Positions 1 through 7,774 of a stretch of 17,705 bases of DNA are shown piece after piece; the stretch's first letter is position 1; each line of letters opens with the position of its first letter. The translations under genes and the position numbers were made by a program. The DNA lies in the NCBI GenBank assembly GCA_000697335.1, contig JNEM01008456.1, positions 1 to 17,705 of the forward strand, in the 5' to 3' direction. Under the pieces are notes generated by a model. The model did not search any database and was not told the DNA's origin. It was given only the letters and a program-made list of their open reading frames with translations. Source of the DNA: Conidiobolus incongruus B7586. Its lineage: Eukaryota; Entomophthoromycota; Entomophthoromycetes; Entomophthorales; Conidiobolaceae.

Positions 1-340
1 GAGGAAATCTACTCTGTAACAACAGCAGGTATATTGCCTAAAATCAATGCTACATGGGCTGGCGGTGTTGATGGTAGAGAAGTTATTGATCGATTACTTC
101 CAATGATCCATAAGCTATTGAGTCCTAAAGGAGTATTCTATTTGGTCACAATACAAGAGAATCGTCCTAAAGAAATAATTGAAATTATGAAGCAATATAA
201 TTTAAATGGACAAGTAATTTAATAATATATTTGATTAAATCTTGATGGCTAATTGAATTATATAGGAAGTATTGAAGAGATCTGCTGGGATTGAAAAGTA
301 TTCTATTCTTAAGTTCACATTTACGAATTTAAATAATTAA
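1..340 (+). CDS. N6AMT1/Mtq2-like protein-glutamine methyltransferase, C-terminal part (join 1..213, 266..340)
   Basis: This is the 3' end of a gene entering from the left edge, in frame from base 1. The family methylates the Gln of the GGQ motif in release factor eRF1, working with Trm112 (known for Mtq2/N6AMT1). The visible protein has WAGGVDGREVIDR followed by LLSPKGVFYLVTI, which match the human N6AMT1 stretches WAGGRNGREVMDR and LLSPRGLFYLVTI as I remember them. The catalytic NPPY motif and SAM-binding core lie outside the window. The reading frame would stop at 220-222, but GT at 214 and AG at 264-265 define a 52-nt intron. The second exon (266-340) encodes EVLKRSAGIEKYSILKFTF and ends at TAA 338-340, matching the family's final strand (SVLKFTKS in human). 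The intron is inferred from that match and the splice consensus. Identity is quite sure; the gene symbol is left blank because the organism is unknown. Confidence 0.88.
214..265 (+). other. Intron in the Mtq2-like gene
   Basis: A 52-nt intron begins GTAATT and ends TATAG, with phase 0 between a Gln and a Glu codon. If retained it gives an in-frame stop three codons in. Removing it restores the family's C-terminal motif (ILKFTF). A possible branch site is CTAAT at 249-253, about a dozen bases before the acceptor. Confidence 0.8.
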
Positions 341-733
341 TCCTTATTCACACATTATCCTTGAATAACAATATAGAAATCATTGCAATTGTTATATTTA
401 TATTTAATAGTGTATGGACCAATTATTATAATTATAATATTAAGTAATTTAAACTATTAGATATAGTATTAGATATTTAAAATATAAGTTATATAGTAAA
501 TATTTTTGAATTTTTTTTAATCTCAATATTAATTGCTCTATTGATAATTTTTATGACATTCAACAAAAATTCCCATATTTTTCACATTTAAAAATATAGA
601 GCACCTCGAATAATTTTTGACTATATAAGGAAACTGATGGCAAATGTTATCATCCGTGATAAACTATTTAAATACTTCAATTGTTGAGTTAAGATTATTG
701 ACTGATTAATATAATTAATACTCAATAACAATA
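341..733. other. Intergenic spacer, upstream region of the Erg26-like gene
   Basis: This AT-rich spacer separates two genes on the same strand. I see no open frame or RNA in it. It should hold the 3' UTR of the methyltransferase gene and the promoter of the next gene. A TATA-like element at 623-630 and one CCAAT at 419-423 are the only recognisable motifs. Confidence 0.6.
623..630 (+). promoter_or_regulatory. TATA-like element of the Erg26-like gene
   Basis: TATATAAG sits in a locally less AT-only context (CTATATAAGG), about 104 bp before the ATG at 734. TATA-like elements lie 58-104 bp upstream of four other start codons in this window, which supports the call. It remains a consensus match in AT-rich DNA. 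Confidence 0.45.
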
Positions 734-1823
734 ATGTCCAATACAGCGAGTGAAGTATATTTAGTCATTGGAGGTGAAGGCTTTTTGGGTCATAATATTA
801 TCTCACAATTGGTAGAAAGAAAGAATTCAACTCATCCCAATATCCAAATTAAATCGTTTGATATTCAAAAAAGGTTTGATTTATCTGACGTTGAAGTTTT
901 TATTGGTGACATGTGTAGTTATCAGGACCTTAAAGATGCTTGCCAAGGCGTTACTACCGTTATTCAAACCGCTTCTCCTATTGCTTCCGCCCCTGATCAC
1001 TTGTTTTGGAAGGTGAATGTTGAGGGTATGAAGAACGTTGTTAAAGTTTGCCAAGATGCTGGTGTTAAAAAGTTGGTATTTACCAGCAGTGCTAGCGTTG
1101 TTTATGGTGGTGAACCTTTGAATGGAGTTGACGAAACTTGTCCCTATCCTGCCAAATTTGTTGATGTTTACTCTGAAACTAAGGTAACATTAGATTTAAT
1201 TTCAATATCAACTAATCTTAATTATTGTATAGAGTCTTGGTGAAAAGATGGTTCTTGAAGCCAATTCTGCCTCTTTGGCCACCGTATCACTCCGTGTCGC
1301 TGGTTTATTCGGAGTTGGTGATCGTCAAATGATTCCACGTTTAGTTAACTTGTATGAAACTGGTCAAACTAAAGTTCAAGTTGGTGACAATACCAATTTA
1401 TTTGATTATACTTATATTGAAAATGCTGCCTACGCTCACTTATTGGCCGCTGATAAGCTTCCCAGCCCCGATGTTGCTGGAAACGCTTTCTTCATTACTA
1501 ACACTACGCCGATTCCTTTCTGGGATATGCCTCGTCGTGTATGGGGTATCCTTGGTTTAGAAAAATCACTCCAATTCACATTGCCTTACTCTGTAGGTAT
1601 TAGCATCGCTCATACTGTTGACTACCTATTATGGTTTATTTCACCCATTAAGAAAATTGAAATTACCTTAAAACCCTACGCCATCAGGCACTCATGCTCT
1701 AACAGATATTTCAACACTGAAAAAGCTCAAAGTATTTTAGGTTATAAGCCTTTATACACTTTGGAAGAAGGTTTACAAAAGACCTTGAGGCATATTTTAA
1801 ACGAGAAAAAACAAAGCAAATAA
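734..1823 (+). CDS. Erg26/NSDHL-like sterol-4-alpha-carboxylate 3-dehydrogenase (join 734..1183, 1233..1823)
   Basis: This is a 346-aa short-chain dehydrogenase of the 3-beta-HSD family. The likely role is NAD-dependent oxidative decarboxylation of C4-carboxysterols in ergosterol synthesis at the ER membrane, alongside Erg25 and Erg27. The Rossmann motif GGEGFLG is at residues 13-19. The SSASVVYGG strand is followed by the catalytic YxxxK (Y146, K150). K150 is the last codon of exon 1 and the spliced product reads on as SLGEKMVLEAN. Exon 2 carries LRVAGLFGVGDRQMIPRL, characteristic of Erg26/NSDHL, and FFITNTTPIPFWDMP, which fits the family's substrate-side segment. A hydrophobic stretch near residues 275-300 could anchor it to the ER. 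Length is close to yeast Erg26 (about 350 aa). The start is the first ATG after the TATA-like element. Another 3-beta-HSD-family activity is possible, but the GDRQMIP and FWDM motifs favour Erg26. Confidence 0.9.
1184..1232 (+). other. Intron in the Erg26-like gene
   Basis: A 49-nt phase-0 intron begins GTAACA and ends TATAG, with an ACTAAT branch site at 1211-1216. It lies immediately after the catalytic Lys codon. Splicing joins two blocks that otherwise lie in one frame separated by a stop. Confidence 0.9.
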
Positions 1824-1840
1824 AGTTTTTTAATAATATG

Positions 1841-1850
1841 AAAATAAAAA
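1841..1850 (-). terminator. Pol III terminator of tRNA-Arg
   Basis: Downstream of the tRNA on the reverse strand, 20 nt past its 3' end, there is a run of five T (1846-1850) and then TTTT (1841-1844). A run of four or more T is the usual RNA polymerase III stop. It falls within the presumed 3' UTR of the convergent Erg26-like gene. Confidence 0.6.
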
Positions 1851-1870
1851 TTAAATAACCCTATCAATTC

Positions 1871-1942
1871 GAAGCTGATGGGACTCGAACCCACAATCTT
1901 CAGATCCGAAGTCTGACGCCTTATCCATTAGGCCACAGCTCC
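1871..1942 (-). tRNA. tRNA-Arg, anticodon TCG
   Basis: The reverse strand folds as a complete 72-nt cloverleaf. The acceptor arm GGAGCTG pairs with CAGCTTC (one G-T pair). The D arm is GCC/GGC, the anticodon stem TCAGA/TCTGA encloses the loop CTTCGGA, the variable loop has 5 nt, and the T arm GTGGG/CCCAT encloses TTCGAGT. Loop position 34-36 is TCG, which reads CGA and, by wobble, other CGN arginine codons. The A box TGGCCTAATGG lies at 1925-1935 and the B box GGTTCGAGTCC at 1881-1891. There is no intron, and CCA is not encoded, as expected of a eukaryotic nuclear tRNA. The gene faces the Erg26-like gene, with only 47 bp between its 3' end and that gene's stop codon. Confidence 0.97.
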
Positions 1943-2304
1943 ATGTGTGACTTGTTTTATTATAATATTTATAATGTAATTGATGTATTAATTTTTCTTT
2001 TTTTGCTTTTTCATTTTATATTTTATTTTTTTGAGTAGTATTATACCAATTTAATTTATCACTTATATATTTCATTTAACTCTTTTCTTATTTCCAACAG
2101 TATTTTTCACATTATTCTTATATAATTCAATTTCTTTTTCTAAGTTTTTTTGACGTAATCATTTTATAGAATTATTTCTGTTCAAATAAAAAAAATTTTA
2201 AATATGGTTTTTATAAAGTATCCTATTACTTCACACATATTAATATACAAAAATTTAAATTGAACAACTATATAATTAGTGTTTTTTGAGCTCTATATTT
2301 TGGA

Positions 2305-2324
2305 ATATATATATATATGTGTGT
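2305..2324. repeat. (AT)n(GT)n microsatellite
   Basis: A short compound dinucleotide run: AT repeats followed by four GT units. This is ordinary simple sequence. Confidence 0.8.
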
Positions 2325-3869
2325 GGAATCTATAAAACTTGTACTTGCATGTTAGATTAAATAATAACTTAAAGCGATTTAAAATCTTCCGAATACTGTT
2401 AAATGAATCTCAATAATATATCTGATAATGTTTTGTCTTATAATAATCATGTTTAAAATAATATTTTATCTAAAATATATCTATACATAAGCAATTAATG
2501 ATATATTTATAGCTTTTCTAAGTTTCTGTAATAACTGTACTGTTATATTATTTAAATATATTAATATTTATTTAATTACTCAATATATATTAGTGTGGTA
2601 TTTTCAAATTGCCAATTTATTTCAACTTATTATCTATGAATTTAAAATATATATATATATATGATTTATGTTTTAATATTACATATTTTATACAATCTGT
2701 CATTAATTAAAGAATACATATAATTATACAATTATAAATCTATTCATAATGAATTTAATATAAATTGTATCCTTATTAATTAATACTATAACTATATTAA
2801 TATTATATTATATTGGTTTTATTATTCTAACAGAAAATAATTTAATATAGTGTTAAATATATTAATATTTATATTTATAGTTATATTCAGACTTGATTAA
2901 AGTAATATGCCAATATTATAGATTAATTAAAATTATTATTTATTATCTTAGATTTGAAGTATAAGGAAAATATTTAATTTTTAATTTTTCAAACATATTG
3001 TTAGTTTTGAATAATGCAATATATATATAAAACAAATAAGAAGATATATAGTTTTAAATTATATATATATAATAGCTTTTGGTAATCAAACATCATTTAA
3101 ATTATCTATTTATTATTAAGTAAATTATTTTAAAATTTGTCAAAATTTAAAAAATTTATTTTAATTATTAATTTTTTAATTATAAAGTTGAAAAATATAT
3201 TATAAGAAATTTTATATTTTAATTAAAGAATTATTAAAATATTTTAATATTAGTTACATAAGTATACAATATATATTAAAGTTTAAACTTAAATCAACTA
3301 ATAAAAATATTAAATAAATACTTTATAATTAAATTAAAGCTTAAAAGAGTTAAAATAGTGATTATTAAATAAAAATTACTAAAGTATAATTAATAAATTT
3401 CAAATCTTTTAGTTATCAGCAAATATTAACTATTATAACAAATTATAATAATATATGTTATTTTTTAGTTTTTAAAAGAAAATTAAAATAATAATTTTAT
3501 CTTTTTTAAATAAAGCTATTTTTAATTAGTGTTTTTAATATAATTAAAAAAACTTATTATTTTATATATTAATCATAAAATTTATAAAATTATAAAAAAT
3601 TTTCTAATTCAAAAAATTACCACATTTAATATATTCTTTGAATTATTACTTATGTAATTATAATCACTTTAAGAAATTAAAAAACTAACTTATAAAAAAG
3701 AAATTTTCAATTGATAAATTTAGTCTTTAATAAAAGAAACTGTATTTTAATTATTAAAAGTTTGTGAAAAGCATAACACAAAGTTATTAATAATAAAAGA
3801 GAGTATTAATTTTATATTATATATTTATTTATATATATTATATATCAAAATGTTTATTTTTTTCAATCA

Positions 3870-4058
3870 TAAGCAACTTTCATTATTTATAATGTAGAAT
3901 AATATTTCATTAATCAATCTCATCTTTTCTAGTTGTAATCTAACAATCATCAAACTTGGTTTATATTTTCTATTATATGACTCTATTTTAGCACCACAAA
4001 CTTCCCAAAGCCTGAAAAACTCATACTTGTTCTTAATTTCTAGGCTTAAATTATTACT
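3870..4058 (-). other. Coding-like island, 63-codon open frame without a start
   Basis: The reverse strand is open for 63 codons between in-frame stops at 4059-4061 (TAA) and 3867-3869 (TGA). It includes FFRLWEVCGAKIESYNRKY and MIVRLQLEKMRLINEI. The residues (W, C, G, charged helices) and base composition look more protein-like than the surrounding DNA, which is close to pure A/T. There is no ATG near its upstream end, so it could be a terminal exon, a gene relic or chance. I do not recognise a family. Stop-free runs of this size are expected a few times by chance in this much sequence. Confidence 0.2.
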
Positions 4059-4676
4059 TTAATAATATAAGTAATATATGCTAACAAATTTGAAAATTAA
4101 TAGATTATATAAGAGTATAATGATTTAAAAATCAGATTGATTTTTCAATATTACAACTCTACTCACTAAAGATATCTCATATATACTAGATGGTTAGATC
4201 AGATGAGAGTCGTATTCTTGTAAAAGATATTGCTCAAATTTTTCATAATTAATTTTGATAAACTTTTTATATTTTGATACTAATAATAAAGTATATATTT
4301 TTATGATTGATTTTCAATGGATACTTTAAAAAGTATGATGTAACTAAAATTCATTTTTCGGATGGTAACTGAATATTTTTAATAAAAATATAAGATTTTG
4401 TATACTCGCCATTTTAATAGTATATATTGTTGTTTGAAAATAAAATTTTAAAATATTTTCACTAATATAAATTAGATATTTTGATATTTTATAACAGGCT
4501 GGATGGGTTATATAGAATAAAAATTAACAAAGATCATAATGATATTCAAAGTGATTTAGATTTATAGATAGTCTTAAACAGAGCGAGGAAGGCGGATTTG
4601 AAAAAGGTAATATATATTAAAATAAATATTATGAATATTGAAAATTGATTTTATTGGATATAAGTATACACGACGT

Positions 4677-5249
4677 TTAACCGAAACGGGTACCGAATTG
4701 GTTGTTTTGATCTTCACGAGGTCCTTGGAAGGTGGTGACTTCATTGCCACTACGACCACCAATATTGACTTGGATATCGTGAGAGTGGAGCCAAGCACCA
4801 GTGTTCTTGTGTCTTAAGAGGAAGACGTCGTTAGCATGCCATTCTTGTCCATTGGGACCTCCATCAGCCTTTTCAACAATCCAAAGGTCATTGGCATCGG
4901 ATTGTTGTTCAGTTCCGAAGGTAGAGACTTCATTTTGGCCAGAGGAAGGAGATCTGATATCGTGGCTATGTAACCACTTGAAAGTGGCCATATGGTGAAT
5001 ACGGATTTCTTCACCATATCTGATAACATCGCCAATGTTGCGTTGATGTTCAGGGCCTAAAACTTGCCACCAGTCTTCATGTTCAGGTTGGTTAGAAGGA
5101 GCATAGACGAGTTGTTGGCCGGAACCACCTTGGTAGTTAACAGAAGAGGAGCGAACGTATCTACCTGTAGCTAAATGGCGAAGACAGATCTTAGAACCAA
5201 TGTGGACGCGGTGATCATCTCCAACATGGGGGTGTACTTGCCAAGGCAT
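4677..5249 (-). CDS. MIR-domain protein A (SDF2-like beta-trefoil without signal peptide)
   Basis: This is an intronless 190-aa protein with three successive MIR-type repeats at about residues 14-63, 75-128 and 137-185. The repeats share hxLRHxxTGxxLHSH cores (CLRHLATGRYVRS, RIHHMATFKWLHSH, LLRHKNTGAWLHSH) and a following GNEVTTF-type strand. MIR repeats build a beta-trefoil found in SDF2, protein O-mannosyltransferases and IP3/ryanodine receptors. Unlike SDF2 it starts MPWQVHPHVGDD, with no signal peptide and no HDEL-type tail, so it is predicted to be cytosolic; its ligand is unknown. Many third positions are C or G in a region that is otherwise A/T, suggesting codon bias for high expression. 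A TATA-like element, a TGACGTAA octamer and four CCAAT boxes lie upstream. The paralogue at 7775-8347 differs at about 16 residues, all outside residues 54-150. Confidence 0.92.
   Translation of the reverse strand: MPWQVHPHVGDDHRVHIGSKICLRHLATGRYVRSSSVNYQGGSGQQLVYAPSNQPEHEDWWQVLGPEHQRNIGDVIRYGEEIRIHHMATFKWLHSHDIRSPSSGQNEVSTFGTEQQSDANDLWIVEKADGGPNGQEWHANDVFLLRHKNTGAWLHSHDIQVNIGGRSGNEVTTFQGPREDQNNQFGTRFG
4800..5090 (-). repeat. Identical 291-bp block shared with 7898-8188 (copy A side)
   Basis: All 291 bases match the paralogue at an offset of 3098 bp, including every third codon position. The flanking codons on both sides are diverged. This is a direct repeat lying within two genes of the same orientation, best explained by gene conversion. 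Confidence 0.9.
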
Positions 5250-5306
5250 ATTGAAATATTTAATCAGAATATGAATAATATTGATTTGATTGAACAGAAA
5301 TCGCAG

Positions 5307-5314
5307 TATTTATA
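5307..5314 (-). promoter_or_regulatory. TATA-like element of MIR gene A
   Basis: On the reverse strand this reads TATAAATA, 58-65 bp before the start codon. The paralogue has TATATATA at almost the same distance (63-70 bp). Confidence 0.5.
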
Positions 5315-5330
5315 TTCATCCGATTTTTAC

Positions 5331-5338
5331 TTACGTCA
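5331..5338 (-). promoter_or_regulatory. TGACGTAA octamer (ATF/CREB-type bZIP site) upstream of MIR gene A
   Basis: The reverse strand reads TGACGTAA, a good match to the ATF/CREB-type bZIP half-site family, placed 16 bp upstream of the TATA-like element. The same octamer occurs upstream of the paralogue and of the PA2G4-like gene. Binding is inferred from consensus only. Confidence 0.45.
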
Positions 5339-5380
5339 CATAAAAAGCTTCAATGTGAAATTCTAACATTTAGTCAAATG

Positions 5381-5448
5381 ATTGGATTTATTCTATTAAT
5401 GTAACATGAATTAATTGGTTATTGATTGGTCACAGTTGATATTATTGG
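5381..5448 (-). promoter_or_regulatory. Cluster of four CCAAT boxes upstream of MIR gene A
   Basis: ATTGG occurs on the + strand at 5381, 5414, 5425 and 5444, that is, four CCAAT pentamers on the gene's own strand within 68 bp and 132-199 bp before its ATG. CCAAT is bound by the HAP/NF-Y complex in fungi. The paralogue's upstream region shows no comparable cluster. Confidence 0.4.
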
Positions 5449-6150
5449 ATAGTTTAATATCCATTTTTTGGCTTTGTATCAAAGCTGTAGATATTAAATT
5501 ATTCATTCACTACAACATCATTTTAGCAGTTCGCACATATCCATTTAATTAATTGCGGCATTTGATTTATCAATAAGAGAAATACTCTTTTTAACATCTG
5601 TTAGTTTATCACCAAAGTGCTTTATATTAATAAACACTAATTTCTATAATAAAACTAACAAAAATGCAATTTATTAGGACGAAAATTGTATATAAATTTA
5701 AAATAGTGAGTGTAACTATCAATTTTAATGCAAATTTTATGCCGAATTTATTTTATCCTGGTGTGAGTATAATTTAAAAAAAATTCAACAACTGTATTCA
5801 AGGTAATTTAGTCAATATGATGCACGAGGCCTTAAATTTGTAATATCTACAAAATGATTGACTATGCATATTAGCATTTTTACAATATGTTTGTGTTATT
5901 AAAATAGCCAAAATAATTGTATTTGCGTTCTCATACCTTATTCATATTCTGAATACAAATTTTACTCACTTCTCAATATTTTATTCAGATTTCAACAGAA
6001 ATTGATATAATTTTGAATAAATATAGTTTCTGAGTCGTATAGTTTTCAACTTTGATTTTTATGAATTTAGATCCTAAATATTAATGATAATCACTTATTA
6101 CAAGATGATTTTCTATTAAATTATTGTCTATATTAAAACTTGTGTTATGA

Positions 6151-6236
6151 TGTCTAATAAATAAGCGCAGTAAAAAGTTAATTTGAATTTGAGGTTGATT
6201 ACATCATATCAGATGCCCTGCGCTTGTTTTTAGACA
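6151..6236. repeat. Inverted repeat with 20-bp arms and a 47-bp spacer
   Basis: The left arm 6151-6170 (TGTCTAATAAATAAGCGCAG) and the right arm 6218-6236 are inverted near-copies: both begin TGTCTAA and end AAGCGCAG when read inward, differing only by a small change in the middle A/T part. The GCGCAG ends are conspicuous in a spacer that has almost no G+C. It could be the two ends of a very small non-autonomous element, a hairpin RNA or a cruciform. No coding is present. I cannot tell which from one copy. Confidence 0.6.
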
Positions 6237-6458
6237 TAAATAGTAACTATTTCAAGATAATAAAATTTTAATAGATTATTAACTAATATTGACTTTGTTA
6301 ATAATTTATTTTGTTCATTTTAATCATATTTTGTTTATTCCTTTCATTATACTTCATCTTAAAAGTATATCCCACAATCATTTTTTAATGCATTTAATTT
6401 ATTAAATTAGATAAACTAAATTTTAATAATAACTATATAAAATATAAATTAAAAAAAT

Positions 6459-7469
6459 ATGATTCAAAGACTAAAAACTTACATAGCCAATATATCAAAT
6501 TCAATATACGAAATTCTATGGGAAACTAGGCATCCTACATTTTATATTCTACAATGGCTATTAGTTCTGTTAGGTTCCTACTCATTTATTCGATATGAAT
6601 TCACTCAATTATACTTATTCACATATGGTTCAATTCACCAATTGTTGACCATATTTATCATTGTATCATTTTATATCATTTTGATCTATTTGAGATTCGG
6701 TGATCCAGGCATAGTCACCAAACAAAATTTGAAGAGTATAGAGAATCGATATGAATTAGATGGGTTAATATATTATAAAAAATTTTGCTCAACTTGTAAA
6801 TGGAATCGACCAGCTAGGACCAAGCATTGTAAACTGTGTAATCGATGCCATCTGCTGATGGATCATCACTGTATTTGGATCGATAACTGTGTAGCTAATA
6901 ATAACCATCGATATTTTATATTATATTTGACTCTTATGATATCAATGAGTATTTATGGCAATTACTTATTTTATCATTTGATTCAAGTAGATCTGAATAA
7001 ACTGAAACTTTCTTCAAGTGTTAAATATATGGATGTAGTGACTGGTGAATTAAAAATTATACAAACCTGGATGATGGTCGTGATGGTATTACAAAAACAT
7101 ATCCAATTAACCGCTCTTCACTTGGGTTTAAGTATTGTTGGCTTATTTTTGACTATATTTTTAATTAGCCATCTGATGAGTACAATGAGAGGGATGACAG
7201 AAGTGGAGGAGAATAAATGGAATTACATTCAATCTTTAGTCCAAAAGGGAAAGGTCAAATATATCGACCCTGACGACCCTGATCAAAAGGCTGACAACAA
7301 TCCCATTGAGGAGGATGAAAACGAAGAAGATTATTTAACTATCTACCATCCAGATCAGCTGAACTATCTATACGATCAAGGGTCATATTTTAACAATTTA
7401 ATCCATATGATATTTCCCCCTCCTTTATCACAATCCACAATTCAAGATGATATTTTAAAAATTGACTAA
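6459..7469 (+). CDS. DHHC-type protein S-palmitoyltransferase (Swf1/ZDHHC4-like)
   Basis: This is an intronless 336-aa integral membrane acyltransferase that transfers palmitate from palmitoyl-CoA to cysteines of target proteins; Swf1 in yeast modifies SNAREs near their membrane spans at the ER. Predicted membrane spans lie at about residues 28-46, 62-80, 152-175 and 218-240. The cysteine-rich domain spans 110-155, with zinc ligands C110, C113, H123, C124, C127 and C130 and the catalytic D135-H136-H137-C138. The sequence around it (FCSTCKWNRPARTKHC, DHHCIWIDNC) resembles Swf1 and ZDHHC4 more than other DHHC groups. Other family marks are the GDPG motif after span 2 (81-84), TEVE at 247-250 in the place of TTxE, and a PaCCT-like YDQGSYFNNLIHMIF near residues 305-319. 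An acidic stretch follows at about 270-291. Length equals that of yeast Swf1 as I recall it. The gene lies between the two MIR genes on the opposite strand. Confidence 0.93.
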   Translation: MIQRLKTYIANISNSIYEILWETRHPTFYILQWLLVLLGSYSFIRYEFTQLYLFTYGSIHQLLTIFIIVSFYIILIYLRFGDPGIVTKQNLKSIENRYELDGLIYYKKFCSTCKWNRPARTKHCKLCNRCHLLMDHHCIWIDNCVANNNHRYFILYLTLMISMSIYGNYLFYHLIQVDLNKLKLSSSVKYMDVVTGELKIIQTWMMVVMVLQKHIQLTALHLGLSIVGLFLTIFLISHLMSTMRGMTEVEENKWNYIQSLVQKGKVKYIDPDDPDQKADNNPIEEDENEEDYLTIYHPDQLNYLYDQGSYFNNLIHMIFPPPLSQSTIQDDILKID

Positions 7470-7774
7470 CGCTTTCTTTATGATTTTAATCTCCTATTTA
7501 ATTACATATGTTGTTTATAACATCTCAAAATAAATCTATCTATTATCAATATTTCATATTAATTATTAATATTTAGAATATGTTTAAGGAATAATATACT
7601 TACTTTATTGTAAAAATTACAGTTTATCAGTTAGGATGACTCTTTAAACTTAATATTCAAGTGTAATTTTAAATTCATTTTATATATCTAAAAGGACTTG
7701 AAAAAATGATATATTTAAGAAAGTATATCATATAAAAATGATTGTTAGAATGTTTATTTAAAATACAAAGTTGC
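7470..7774. other. Convergent spacer between the DHHC gene and MIR gene B
   Basis: About 305 bp separate two facing stop codons. The sequence is A/T-rich and should contain both 3' UTRs and polyadenylation sites. I see no gene or notable repeat. Confidence 0.6.

Larger units (their letters stand above)
1943..4676. other. Extremely AT-rich gene desert
   Basis: In 2.7 kb I see no recognisable gene. Much of the stretch between about 2400 and 3850 is nearly pure A/T; bases 3121-3240 contain 6 G or C in 120. It holds AT dinucleotide runs (2305-2324 mixed AT/GT, 2647-2662) and many short homopolymers. A somewhat GC-richer patch at about 3890-4040 overlaps a 63-codon open frame, listed separately. 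The left end supplies the upstream side of the tRNA gene and the right end the 3' side of the first MIR gene. Confidence 0.7.
5250..6458. other. Divergent intergenic region between MIR gene A and the DHHC gene
   Basis: This 1.2-kb spacer should carry both promoters. The side next to the MIR gene holds the TATA, octamer and CCAAT motifs listed separately. The middle contains an isolated 20-bp inverted repeat (6151-6236). I see no further gene. Just before the DHHC start the sequence is A/T only, with TATATAAA at 6434-6441, too close to the ATG to be confidently called a TATA box. Confidence 0.6.

Noticed and set aside
1943-4676. Possible mitochondrial DNA insert, suggested by extreme A/T content
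   Set aside because: No mitochondrial gene, tRNA or rRNA segment could be recognised; composition alone is not evidence.
4801-5035. Open frames on both strands across the middle of MIR gene A, with identical copies at 7899-8133
   Set aside because: They are shadow frames of the MIR coding sequence. They look conserved only because the 291-bp block is identical in the two genes.
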